Positions 30,972 to 39,111 of a stretch of DNA of 64,000 nt are shown here, one piece after another. This stretch comes from Clostridium_AQ sp900552125 (GTDB lineage: Bacteria > Bacillota_I > Bacilli_A > Erysipelotrichales > Erysipelotrichaceae), in assembly GCA_037892765.1 (NCBI GenBank), contig JBBKBW010000003.1; one strand, 5' to 3'. Below the pieces are notes generated by a model. It was not told the origin of the DNA and did not search any database. It was given only the letters and a program-made list of their open reading frames with translations. Numbering within the stretch: the stretch's first letter is position 1; each line of letters starts with the position of its first letter. Both the position numbers and the translations under genes were made by a program.

Positions 30972-31883
30972 ATGCGATATTATGTAGGAATTGATGGCGG
31001 TGGAACAAAGACAGCTTTTATCTGTTATTCAGAAAAAAATGAGAGAATTTGTGAATTTACTCTTTCTAGTTGTCATGTTCTACAAGTTGAAGAAGAAAAG
31101 GCTATTCAAATATTGGTTAATGGTCTTAAGAAAATATGTGTTCAGGCCAATGTTAATGGAAATGATGAAGTTTATATTTGTGCAGGATTAGCAGGTTACG
31201 GGAAAAATAAGGAAATTAGAAAAAGAATAGAAAAGATATGTGAAACAAGCTTCAAAGGATACTCTTATATCATTAAAAATGATGCAGAGGTTGCTCTAGA
31301 AGGAGCTTTAGATGGAGAAAACGGAATCTTATTGATTGCAGGTACTGGATCTATTGCATTAGCAAAATGTAATGATAAATACTATCGTTGTGGTGGTTGG
31401 GGATACCAAATCGGAGATGAAGGGAGTGCATACTGGATTGCGAAAAGACTTCTGCAGGAATATTCCATGCAGTGTGATGGACGTAAGCCTAGAACAGCAC
31501 TTGTATCATACCTTAAGGAAAAATGTAATATCAATGCTGATTATGATATGATAGCTTATATTTCAAATGTTTTGGAAAATAAGCGAGATAAAATAGCAAA
31601 TTTAGCAATATATGTATATGAATTGGCTAAACAGGAAGATTGCGCAGCCATTGCGATATACGAAGAAGCAGCAGAATGTTTGTATAAAATGATTTGTGCT
31701 TTAAAATCAAATTTTTCAGAAGACATTTTAATAAGTTATGCTGGTGGAGTATGGAAAGCTGATCGTTATATTTTAGATCCTTTGAAAAAATTATGTGATA
31801 AAAAAATTAAAATTATAGATCCTCTTCATGAGCCAATGTATGGAGCATATTTAATTGCAAGAAATACATTTGAAGAGAAATAA
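30972..31883 (+). CDS. BadF/BadG-type amino-sugar kinase, MurK-like
   Basis: Predicted to phosphorylate the GlcNAc (and possibly MurNAc) freed by MupG. The 303-aa protein has GIDGGGTKTAF at the N-terminus (phosphate-1 loop), ICAGLAGYGKN, IKNDAEVALEGAL with the catalytic Asp, and ILLIAGTGSIALA and GWGYQIGDEGSAYWI, which are typical of the N-acetylglucosamine kinase branch of the BadF family. Only 3 bases separate it from mupG. MurK of Clostridium acetobutylicum is the characterised relative I have in mind; the preferred sugar here is not shown. Confidence 0.85.
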   Translation: MRYYVGIDGGGTKTAFICYSEKNERICEFTLSSCHVLQVEEEKAIQILVNGLKKICVQANVNGNDEVYICAGLAGYGKNKEIRKRIEKICETSFKGYSYIIKNDAEVALEGALDGENGILLIAGTGSIALAKCNDKYYRCGGWGYQIGDEGSAYWIAKRLLQEYSMQCDGRKPRTALVSYLKEKCNINADYDMIAYISNVLENKRDKIANLAIYVYELAKQEDCAAIAIYEEAAECLYKMICALKSNFSEDILISYAGGVWKADRYILDPLKKLCDKKIKIIDPLHEPMYGAYLIARNTFEEK

Positions 31884-31916
31884 ATTGAAAAGTGGTTGTA
31901 TTCTTAGTTATGTAAA

Positions 31917-31943
31917 AATTAATTTGTTCTTTGCAAATTAATT
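31917..31943. promoter_or_regulatory. Palindrome over the murR promoter, probable autoregulatory operator
   Basis: AATTAATTTG-N7-CAAATTAATT is a perfect 10-bp inverted repeat. It covers a -35 box TTTGCA (31931-31936), which is 17 bases from CATAAT (31954-31959). Confidence 0.55.
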
Positions 31944-31978
31944 AAATACTGTCATAATAAAAGGGAGAGGTGACGATT

Positions 31979-32824
31979 GTGAGTTGTATATATAAGATAA
32001 AGCAATCATCTTCTTCATTTACAGCCACAGAGAAGCGCATAGCAGAATATATATTGAATAATAGAGAGCAAGCTTTAGAATTTACAGCTCAGAAGCTAGC
32101 AGAAGAAACAGATACTTCAGCTGCTGCATTAATTCGATTTGCACAAAAATTGGGTTATATGGGTATTACTGCTATGAAGTTAGACTTAGCAAAAGATGAA
32201 GATGAAAGTGATGAATTATTTAATGTTTTGATTGAAGAAAATGATTCTATAGAATTAATGGTTAAGAAAGTTCAAAAAATATCTGAACGTAATATTCAAC
32301 AGACATATAAGCTACTTAATATCACCAATTTAAATAATGCTATAGATAAAGTAAAGCAAGCCAAAAATATTTATTTAATTGGAATTGGTGGAAGTGGAAT
32401 TGTTTGTATGGATTTTATGCAAAAGCTGACGCGTATTAACAGAAATGTTATTTATCATGAGGATTTTGATGTTCTTTTGGCTAGATTAGCTCATATTGAT
32501 AAAGAAGATATTTTAATAGCTATAAGCTATAGTGGTGAAACACAGATGGTGAACTTAGCTGTAGATTATGCAAAAGAAAATGATGTTTCTGTAATAGCAA
32601 TAACACAATATAATGTAAAAAGCACATTATCAAAAAATGCTGATATAAAGCTTTATACACCAATTGAAGAAAAAGAATTACGTTTAGGAGCAATTTCTTC
32701 AAGAAACTCTGCATTAGTATTAACGGATTTAATTTACTATGGAATAGCAAAAGAAAACTTTAATGAAACTAAATCTGATTTAACAAAAACAAGGAGCTTG
32801 ATTCATAAATTAAAAAAGAATTAG
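31979..32824 (+). CDS. RpiR/MurR-family transcriptional regulator (HTH plus SIS)
   Basis: Sugar-phosphate-sensing regulator. A GTG inside the ribosome site was rejected in favour of the GTG 8 bases after AGGGAGAGG, giving 281 aa that begin VSCIYKIKQ. N-terminal HTH_6 (FTATEKRIAEYIL, AEETDTSAAALIRFAQKLGY) is followed by a SIS domain (IYLIGIGGSGIVCMDF, ILIAISYSGETQMV). It lies between the salvage enzymes and anmK, so it probably controls the island in response to MurNAc-6-P or a related ester. Palindromes at 31.92 and 28.07 kb are candidate sites, though they differ from each other. Confidence 0.88.
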   Translation: MSCIYKIKQSSSSFTATEKRIAEYILNNREQALEFTAQKLAEETDTSAAALIRFAQKLGYMGITAMKLDLAKDEDESDELFNVLIEENDSIELMVKKVQKISERNIQQTYKLLNITNLNNAIDKVKQAKNIYLIGIGGSGIVCMDFMQKLTRINRNVIYHEDFDVLLARLAHIDKEDILIAISYSGETQMVNLAVDYAKENDVSVIAITQYNVKSTLSKNADIKLYTPIEEKELRLGAISSRNSALVLTDLIYYGIAKENFNETKSDLTKTRSLIHKLKKN

Positions 32825-32836
32825 GAGGAAATCATA

Positions 32837-33976
32837 TTGTTAGCAGTTGGTTTAATGTCAGGTACATCTCTTGATGGGATTGATGCTGTTTTATGTGAGA
32901 TTACAGGATTTGGCTTAAATACAAAGATCGAACAAAAAAACTTTATTATATACCCTTTACCAGCATCAATTAAAGAAACAATAAAAAGATGCTGTAAAAG
33001 CGAAGGAGTTGGAACAGATGTAATATGTTCTTTGAACTTTGAATTAGGTGAATTATTTTCTAATGCTGCTCAATTTGTCTGTGCAAAAGCAGGCATAGCT
33101 ACACAAAATCTAGATTTTATTTCTTGTCATGGGCAAACAATATACCATATACCAAGAAAAACAAATCAATTTATCGCCAGTACATTACAGATAGGAGAAA
33201 GTGCCGTTATAGCACAAAATTGTGGCTGTACAGTAATTTCTAATTTTCGTACTAAAGATATGGCAGCTGGGGGTGAAGGAGCACCATTAGTTCCATATAG
33301 CGAGTATATTCTATATAGAAATACAGAACATGCAGTAGCATTACAAAATATTGGTGGAATTGGAAATGTAACAGTATTGCCAAAAGAATGCCAATTAGAT
33401 GATGTATATGCTTTTGATACTGGTCCTGGTAACATGACAATTGATGAAGCAATGTTGCAGATGTATGGAAAACCATATGATGATGGAGGGAAAATTGCTT
33501 CAACTGGTAAAGTGATAAATAAGATGATGAATGAGTTAAAACAGCATTCATACATTAATATGGACCCTCCTAAAACAACAGGAAGAGAAATGTTTGGACC
33601 AGCCTTTGTACACCATTTATTAAAAAAATATTGTGAAGAAAAACCAAATGATATTATTAAGACTCTAACATGGTTTACTGCGTGGTCAATTGCAGAAAAT
33701 TATCGTAAATTTATATTGCCAAAAGATAATTTATCTGAAGTCATATTAGGTGGCGGCGGTGCGCATAATAAAACATTGCAGCAACTAATTCAAAGTGAAT
33801 TACCAAATATAAGTATATTAACACAAGAAGAAAAAGGATTTTCTTCAGATGCAAAAGAAGCAATTGCATTTGTTATTTTAGGCAATGAAACTTTACATCA
33901 TAATCCATCTAATGTTCCACGTGCTACAGGAGCAAAGCAAAAAGTAATATTAGGGAATATCACTTATCCAAATTAA
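32837..33976 (+). CDS. anmK: Anhydro-N-acetylmuramic acid kinase
   Basis: Converts 1,6-anhydro-MurNAc to MurNAc-6-phosphate, which MurQ can use. The start is a TTG 8 bases after AGGAGG; no ATG is available nearby and the family N-terminus begins right there (AVGLMSGTSLDGIDAV). In 379 aa, ISCHGQTIYH, LQIGESAVIA, NIGGIGNVTVLP, FDTGPGNMTIDEA and VILGGGGAHN are diagnostic. The presence of AnmK suggests the organism also meets anhydro-sugars, made by lytic transglycosylases, despite being a Gram-positive type. Ends at a clear terminator. Confidence 0.96.
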   Translation: MLAVGLMSGTSLDGIDAVLCEITGFGLNTKIEQKNFIIYPLPASIKETIKRCCKSEGVGTDVICSLNFELGELFSNAAQFVCAKAGIATQNLDFISCHGQTIYHIPRKTNQFIASTLQIGESAVIAQNCGCTVISNFRTKDMAAGGEGAPLVPYSEYILYRNTEHAVALQNIGGIGNVTVLPKECQLDDVYAFDTGPGNMTIDEAMLQMYGKPYDDGGKIASTGKVINKMMNELKQHSYINMDPPKTTGREMFGPAFVHHLLKKYCEEKPNDIIKTLTWFTAWSIAENYRKFILPKDNLSEVILGGGGAHNKTLQQLIQSELPNISILTQEEKGFSSDAKEAIAFVILGNETLHHNPSNVPRATGAKQKVILGNITYPN

Positions 33977-33985
33977 GTTAAGACT

Positions 33986-34015
33986 AAGAACAGGTGTTTC
34001 ATCTGTTCTTTTCTC
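33986..34015 (+). terminator. Terminator of the cell-wall salvage island
   Basis: AAGAACAGGTG-TTT-CATCTGTTCTT (one G-U) followed by TTCTCT. The stem core resembles the pgk-tpiA terminator. Confidence 0.82.
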
Positions 34016-34032
34016 TATATTAGAATTTGCAT

Positions 34033-34061
34033 TTTACATTCAATATGATATATACTATAAC
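34033..34061 (+). promoter_or_regulatory. Sigma-A promoter of the glycosyltransferase gene
   Basis: TTTACA, 17 bases, TATAAC, 34 bases before the start codon. A second reading uses TTGCAT slightly upstream. Confidence 0.6.
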
Positions 34062-34094
34062 ACAGTAAGTAATATCGGATAAGGTAGGGATTTT

Positions 34095-35216
34095 ATGAAA
34101 GCATTGATATTATCATGTAGTATTGGTGGAGGTCATGATGCTGCAGCGCATGCTATTGAAAAAGAATTATTAAAAAGAGGCCATCAAGTAATATTTAAAG
34201 ATACCTATCAGATTGTAAACAAACAAAGCGGAAGCTTTTTTGAAAAAACATATATAAAAATGGTGCAATACATTCCACCTATATTTGGTATGATATATCA
34301 TATAGCTGATTCTTATTATCGTTTGCCTTTCCGAACTCCAGCATATTGGCTGAATGCAAGGTTTTCAAAGAAAATGATAGCTTATTTAAAAGAGGGAAAT
34401 TTTGACTTTATTGTGATGACACATATGTTTCCTGCTCAAATCATGTGTAACATTAAACAACAAGGAATAACAATACCTAAATCCATGTATATAACAACTG
34501 ATTATACTTGTTTACCATTGATGGAAGAATCTGATTGTGATTTCTATATTATACCTGCAGAAGATCTAGCCAATGAATTTATAAAAAAAGGATTATCTAA
34601 AGATAAACTATATCCTTTAGGAATTCCAGTTAGTAATGATTTTTATGATTTTATAAGCAAAGAAGAAGCTTGTAAAGCTTTGAGCTTAGATCCTAATAAG
34701 AAATATATTTTATTAACCGGTGGAAGTATGGGGGCAGGAAAAATAAAAATAGCAGTTGAGACAATACTTTCTGAAATCAAACACAACAATGAATATGAAT
34801 TAATTGTTATATGTGGTAATAATAAAAAGCTGTTATCTTCATTAAAAAGTAAATATGATGATTATGAACAGATTTCAATTATATCAAGAACAGATAAAAT
34901 GCCTATTTACTTAAAAGCCTGTGATATATTTATTACCAAACCTGGAGGATTATCTTCTACAGAGGCAGCTGCTGCAGGTATCCCAACAATACATATTTCT
35001 CCTATTCCAGGCTGTGAAGAAAGAAATGCAAATTATTTCCATAATAAAAATTGGAGTATTTATGTAAAAGACCCTAAAGGTAATTTAAGAGAAGCAGTTC
35101 ATGTATTAGAAGATAAAGATACAAGAGATGCGATGAGAATAGCACAAAAAGCTGTTTATAATAAACAGGCAACAGTTAAGATTTGTGATTTAATAGAAAA
35201 ACAGATTATTTCTTAA
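34095..35216 (+). CDS. Diacylglycerol glucosyltransferase, UgtP/MGDG-synthase family (GT28)
   Basis: Membrane-associated enzyme that adds glucose or galactose from a UDP-sugar to diacylglycerol, making glycolipids and anchors for lipoteichoic acid. At 373 aa it has the N-terminal LSCSIGGGHDAAAHAIEKEL (MGDG_synth domain), a short amphipathic region near residues 60-75, VMTHMFPAQIM, and C-terminal GT28 motifs LTGGSMGAGKI and ITKPGGLSSTEAAAAGIPTI, the nucleotide-sugar site. Which sugar and how many are added cannot be told. Single gene with its own promoter. Confidence 0.88.
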   Translation: MKALILSCSIGGGHDAAAHAIEKELLKRGHQVIFKDTYQIVNKQSGSFFEKTYIKMVQYIPPIFGMIYHIADSYYRLPFRTPAYWLNARFSKKMIAYLKEGNFDFIVMTHMFPAQIMCNIKQQGITIPKSMYITTDYTCLPLMEESDCDFYIIPAEDLANEFIKKGLSKDKLYPLGIPVSNDFYDFISKEEACKALSLDPNKKYILLTGGSMGAGKIKIAVETILSEIKHNNEYELIVICGNNKKLLSSLKSKYDDYEQISIISRTDKMPIYLKACDIFITKPGGLSSTEAAAAGIPTIHISPIPGCEERNANYFHNKNWSIYVKDPKGNLREAVHVLEDKDTRDAMRIAQKAVYNKQATVKICDLIEKQIIS

Positions 35217-35242
35217 TATTTTCTTATTTTACCTAAACTTAG

Positions 35243-35271
35243 TTGTTTAATAGAATGAATTGTTTTAAAAT
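35243..35271 (+). promoter_or_regulatory. Sigma-A promoter of the VanZ-like gene
   Basis: TTGTTT, 17 bases, TAAAAT, 22 bases before the start codon. Confidence 0.6.
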
Positions 35272-35292
35272 TTTCGTTAAGGTGGTGGTACG

Positions 35293-35859
35293 ATGAAAAA
35301 GAATAATATGGGAATTCGTATTCTTTGTGCTTTCATATTTCTAGGCTTATGTGGATCAATCATGTATGCTATTTATTCCTTATCAGCAGAAGATGGAATA
35401 CAGTCAAATATTAGAAGTGAAATAGTCACAGAAAAAATCAAGAATGAGGTACAAAGTAAATTAGAGAATACAGAAGAAGGCATGCAGTTAAGTGAACGGA
35501 TTCAATATTTTGTAATCATGCATTCACCATACGGCAGTGACTGGAATGCAAATATTAGAAAATTAGCTCATTTTTCAATTTATTTTGTGCTAGCATCTGG
35601 TGTGTATATTACATTATGGATATTAGGAGTAAATAAATTTCTACGCTTTATACTTACCGTTGGAGTTTGTTTCTGCTTTGCCTTTGGAGATGAGTATCAT
35701 CAAAGCTACACAGGTAGAACTTCATCCATGAGCGATGTATATTTAGACACTTTTGGAGCACTTGTTTCTACATGTATATGGACAATCATTTCAATGTTTT
35801 TCAGTGGTATTAGAGCTTTAGTAAATTTGGCATATAAAGATAATAAACAATCTTTATAA
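35293..35859 (+). CDS. VanZ-like membrane protein
   Basis: 188-aa membrane protein. A first membrane helix (ILCAFIFLGLCGSIMYAIY), an extracytoplasmic segment of about 60 residues, then NIRKLAHFSIYFVLASGVY, a third helix with FGDEYHQSYTGRTSSMSDVYLD (residues about 135-156, split over the loop) and a last helix. The RKLAHF, DEYHQ and SDVYLDTFGA pattern defines the VanZ family. VanZ itself gives low-level teicoplanin resistance, but most family members in gut Firmicutes have unknown roles, so no resistance claim is made. A GGTGGTGG-like ribosome site precedes the ATG. Confidence 0.85.
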   Translation: MKKNNMGIRILCAFIFLGLCGSIMYAIYSLSAEDGIQSNIRSEIVTEKIKNEVQSKLENTEEGMQLSERIQYFVIMHSPYGSDWNANIRKLAHFSIYFVLASGVYITLWILGVNKFLRFILTVGVCFCFAFGDEYHQSYTGRTSSMSDVYLDTFGALVSTCIWTIISMFFSGIRALVNLAYKDNKQSL

Positions 35860-35866
35860 AAGTAAA

Positions 35867-35895
35867 TTTAAGTTTTATATAGAATGTGGTATACT
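35867..35895 (+). promoter_or_regulatory. Extended -10 promoter of the site-2 protease gene
   Basis: TTTAAG, 17 bases, TATACT, with TGG before the -10 hexamer. Confidence 0.7.
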
Positions 35896-35919
35896 ATCTG
35901 TATTCTTGGAGGAATCAAT

Positions 35920-36570
35920 ATGAATATTAATGATTTTTTAGGCGATTTAATATATGTATTGCCAGCAGTGGCAATTGCACTTTCCGTTCATGAATTTGCA
36001 CATGCCTTCGTTTCATATAAACTAGGGGATTATGGACAAAAAGAAAATGGAAGATTAACATTAAATCCTTTACGCCATTTAGATCCTGTTGGTACTTTAT
36101 GTTTAATTTTCTTTGGTTTTGGATGGGCAAAACCAGTACAGGTAGATCCATATTTTTATCGTAATAAAAAAGATGGCATGATCTGGACAGCGATGGCTGG
36201 GCCATTGATGAACTTTATTGTCGCTTTTATATTTGTAATTATATATTTATTATTTATACGCTTTGGATGGTTTTATAAAAATGGATTCACATTTTATTTA
36301 TTTAATCTGATGATTGTTACAGCTACGTATAATGTTGGTTTAGGGGTATTTAATTTAATTCCGATTCCACCTTTAGATGGTTCTAAAATATTAATGGGTA
36401 TTTTGAAAGAAGATACATACTTTAAGTTGATGCAGTATGAAATGTATATTTCATTTATATTGATTTTAGTATTAATGAGTGGGGTGCTGGATGGACCGCT
36501 ATCACATGCACAAGGTACTATTTTGAATGTATTTATTAAAATAGGCAGTATGCTTTTAGGAATGGGTTAA
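35920..36570 (+). CDS. Site-2 protease family (M50) membrane metalloprotease
   Basis: 216-aa intramembrane zinc protease. VHEFAHAFVSYKLGD in the first helix is the HExxH zinc site, and FNLIPIPPLDGSKIL holds the third ligand (Asp). Four or more hydrophobic segments, no PDZ domain, so it belongs to the short rhomboid-unlike M50B group (YwhC/SpoIVFB relatives). The ATG after GGAGG gives this length; the longer frame runs through the promoter. Substrate unknown. Confidence 0.88.
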   Translation: MNINDFLGDLIYVLPAVAIALSVHEFAHAFVSYKLGDYGQKENGRLTLNPLRHLDPVGTLCLIFFGFGWAKPVQVDPYFYRNKKDGMIWTAMAGPLMNFIVAFIFVIIYLLFIRFGWFYKNGFTFYLFNLMIVTATYNVGLGVFNLIPIPPLDGSKILMGILKEDTYFKLMQYEMYISFILILVLMSGVLDGPLSHAQGTILNVFIKIGSMLLGMG

Positions 36571-36576
36571 TATGAA

Positions 36577-36616
36577 AAAGGATTGAAAAGTTATAGCTTA
36601 ACAATCCTTTCTTTTT
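36577..36616 (+). terminator. Terminator of the site-2 protease gene
   Basis: AAAGGATTG pairs with CAATCCTTT, followed by CTTTTT. Confidence 0.8.
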
Positions 36617-36623
36617 ATATTTA

Positions 36624-36672
36624 AACGCAGATGGTGTGTGTAGTATCAGGAATAATAAGTAATATCTGCGTT
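36624..36672 (-). terminator. Possible weak hairpin terminator of glmS
   Basis: AACGCAGAT and ATCTGCGTT are perfect inverted copies 31 bases apart; the T run on the minus strand is poor, so the call is tentative. Confidence 0.4.
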
Positions 36673-36679
36673 AAATATC

Positions 36680-38494
36680 TTATTCTACTGTAACAGATTT
36701 TGCAAGATTTCTTGGCTGATCGATTTCACAACCACGTAATTTTGCGATTTGATAAGCCAAAAGCTGTAAAGGTATGACTGTTAAAAGTCCTTGTAGAAAT
36801 ATATCTGCTTTTGGTATATATAATATATCATCATAGACATCATCAGATACTTGTAAGTCTTCACGAACTATTAATAGAACATAGGCTCCTCTAGCTTTTA
36901 CTTCTTTAATATTACTTATAGTTTTTTCATAAAGCTGCTCATCAGTTGCTAAAGCAATAACTGGAGTTCCTGCTTCTATTAGAGAAATAGTTCCATGTTT
37001 TAATTCACCAGCAGCATATGCTTCAGAGTGAATGTAAGATATTTCTTTTAATTTTAAACTTCCTTCCATAGATAGGGAATAATCGATTCCTCTACCGATG
37101 AAGAATACATCTTCGTGTTCATAGATTTTCTTTGCGAAGCTTAGATAATCTTTTTGAATCATCGATTTCATCTGATCTGGAAGTATTTTTAGTTCATCTT
37201 CTAGCTGTGAGCATTCATCACCTGTAATATAATCATGACTGTAAGCTAATTTGCATGCCAGTAGTGATAATACGGCAACCTGAGCACAATAAGCTTTTGT
37301 AGTTGCAACACTTATTTCAGCTCCTGCCTTAGTGAATAACACATAGTCTGCATCTCTAGCAATCGTAGAGCCAGGTACATTGACAATCGCAAGAGTATCA
37401 ATATTTTGTTGCTTGGCGAGCTGTAAAGCTGCAATCGTATCTGCTGTTTCACCAGATTGAGATATAAATATCGCTAGTGTATTTTTAGTAAATATAGGAT
37501 TTGCATATCGATATTCACTGGCACATACACAATTAACTTGAATACGTGCTTTTGTTTCAATTAGAGATTTTGCAATCATTCCAGCATACATAGCACTACC
37601 ACATGCAACAATGTGAATATTGTCATATTTGGATACATCTGGCATTGTTTGTGTTAATTCTGAAATGTTATCTTGAAGAAATGATGCGATAGTTTGACGA
37701 ATTACTTCAGGTTCTTCGTGGATTTCTTTTAACATATAATGTTCAAATCCGTTTTTTTGAATATCGTTCGCTTTCATTGTGGTGATTTTTGGTTCTCGAT
37801 GAATGTGTTCACCATCTAATGTCTGTAAATTAATTCCTTGTTTTGTGCAACGAGCAATTTCTTCATGTTCTAAAACCATATACATATCTGTATAAGTTAA
37901 GAATGCTGAGATATCGCTTGATAAAAATGTCTGATTATCCGCAATTCCTAAAACTAAAGGGCTATTTTTACGCATTGCATAAAGAGTATCCAGTTCATCA
38001 TGAAATATAATTGCAAAGGCAAAAGAACCTTGGAAATGACGATAAGCCTGTGCTAAAGCTGAAAACTTATCATTTGAATTCTGATAACAGAAATTAATAT
38101 AAGCCGCAGCGACTTCACTATCAGTTTCACTATAAAAATGATATCCTTTTGATTTTAATTCTTCACGTATTTCATGATAATTTTCAATAATACCATTATG
38201 AACTAATGTTACATTACCGCATTGATGCGGATGTGCATTATCTTCACTAGGTTTTCCATGGGTTGCCCATCTAGTATGTCCAATACCAATTGTTCCTTCT
38301 GCAAGCTGCATAGCAGCTACTTTTGATGATAATTGTGATACATTTCCTTCTGCTTTAATGATTTGAATTTTATCTTTGTTTAATACAGCTATTCCGGCAG
38401 AGTCATACCCTCTGTATTCTAAGGCGTGTAACCCATTAATTAAAACACTATTTGAGATATTAGAAGATCCCGCATAGCCAATTATTCCACACAT
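36680..38494 (-). CDS. glmS: Glutamine-fructose-6-phosphate aminotransferase (glucosamine-6-phosphate synthase)
   Basis: Makes glucosamine-6-phosphate from fructose-6-phosphate and glutamine, the entry to peptidoglycan and other amino-sugar polymers. The 604-aa protein starts MCGIIGYAG, with Cys2 as the glutaminase nucleophile, and has GHTRWATHG and HNGIIENYHEIR in the glutaminase domain. Two SIS domains follow (IVACGSAMYAGMIAK, ISQSGETADTIAAL, VFFIGRGIDYSLSMEG) and the normal end DQPRNLAKSVTVE. It is preceded by a glmS ribozyme. It points away from the liv operon and toward the salvage island, and is complementary in function to it. Confidence 0.98.
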   Translation of the reverse strand: MCGIIGYAGSSNISNSVLINGLHALEYRGYDSAGIAVLNKDKIQIIKAEGNVSQLSSKVAAMQLAEGTIGIGHTRWATHGKPSEDNAHPHQCGNVTLVHNGIIENYHEIREELKSKGYHFYSETDSEVAAAYINFCYQNSNDKFSALAQAYRHFQGSFAFAIIFHDELDTLYAMRKNSPLVLGIADNQTFLSSDISAFLTYTDMYMVLEHEEIARCTKQGINLQTLDGEHIHREPKITTMKANDIQKNGFEHYMLKEIHEEPEVIRQTIASFLQDNISELTQTMPDVSKYDNIHIVACGSAMYAGMIAKSLIETKARIQVNCVCASEYRYANPIFTKNTLAIFISQSGETADTIAALQLAKQQNIDTLAIVNVPGSTIARDADYVLFTKAGAEISVATTKAYCAQVAVLSLLACKLAYSHDYITGDECSQLEDELKILPDQMKSMIQKDYLSFAKKIYEHEDVFFIGRGIDYSLSMEGSLKLKEISYIHSEAYAAGELKHGTISLIEAGTPVIALATDEQLYEKTISNIKEVKARGAYVLLIVREDLQVSDDVYDDILYIPKADIFLQGLLTVIPLQLLAYQIAKLRGCEIDQPRNLAKSVTVE

Positions 38495-38604
38495 ATATTT
38501 TCCTCCATGTATTTAATATTCTGTATTTTGTGTATACGAAAAAAATGTTTTACATAAATAAGTATGTTCAAAATTATGATAAGTATTATAAAAAGAATAT
38601 GTGG

Positions 38605-38735
38605 TAAGGTAGTTTTGTAGCAATTTCTATGCTTTTGTCTACTCTTTATCGATTCACATCAACCGTAACAGTACCCGCCGAATATTTCGATAACTGTTAT
38701 CCTCGTCAACCCGTAGGTCCTGGCGCTCATTACTA
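38605..38735 (-). ncRNA. glmS leader: glmS ribozyme-riboswitch in the glmS leader
   Basis: Read on the minus strand, the leader contains AGCGCCAGGACC, then GGGTTGACGAGGATAACAG, TTATCGA and TCGGCGGGT, followed by CTGTTACGG: the conserved core of the glucosamine-6-phosphate-dependent self-cleaving ribozyme. Predicted cleavage is between A (base 38727) and G (38726). AACAG and CTGTT pair around the core, CGGTT and AATCG close a small stem, and GTAG/CTAC pairs at the 3' side (ending near 38609). About 110 bases remain from there to the glmS start. Confidence 0.95.
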
Positions 38736-38777
38736 TATTTCTGCATGTCCCTCCTTGAAACATAATAACTGTTTACT

Positions 38778-38806
38778 AGGATACTATACTTTTTTTGTGT
38801 TTGCAA
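38778..38806 (-). promoter_or_regulatory. Putative glmS promoter
   Basis: On the minus strand, TTGCAA, 17 bases, TATCCT, about 50 bases upstream of the ribozyme cleavage site. Confidence 0.55.
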
Positions 38807-39029
38807 GATAAAATCTTATTTTTCATTCTTTGAAAGAAAATACATTTTAATTATTCTATGAAAAAAAGAGATATTTTGTGTTTAATTAGTAGAAATATAA
38901 TGCTTTATTTATAAGTTTGTTTAAATGAATAATAATGCATAGTTAATGGTTTTTATGATATATAATTATTTTTTATTGTAAGTAATTACACAATTATTTG
39001 AAAATATTTTGATAATTTGCAGAAAATGC

Positions 39030-39058
39030 TTGAAAAAAATAATGTAAACGCATATAAT
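39030..39058 (+). promoter_or_regulatory. Sigma-A promoter of the liv operon, with a cre-like site inside
   Basis: TTGAAA, 17 bases, TATAAT. ATGTAAACGCATATA (39042-39056) fits the cre consensus with one mismatch and overlaps the -10 box. The AT-rich stretch between the glmS promoter and this one (about 220 bases) shows nothing else. Confidence 0.8.
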
Positions 39059-39111
39059 AACAATATCAAACTTAATAATCAAATAAGAAAAAGATGAAGG
39101 AGAGATGGAAT

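Noticed and set aside
34095..35216. MurG (peptidoglycan GT28) for the glycosyltransferase
   Set aside because: The N-terminal GGGHDAAA motif and domain are those of the MGDG-synthase/UgtP group, not MurG.
35293..35859. VanZ as a glycopeptide resistance gene
   Set aside because: Only the family matches; no vanHAX-type genes are nearby and VanZ-like proteins are common in sensitive Firmicutes.
38629..38811. Open frame of 60 codons on the plus strand
   Set aside because: It lies opposite the glmS ribozyme, has no ribosome site and its sequence is explained by the conserved RNA core.
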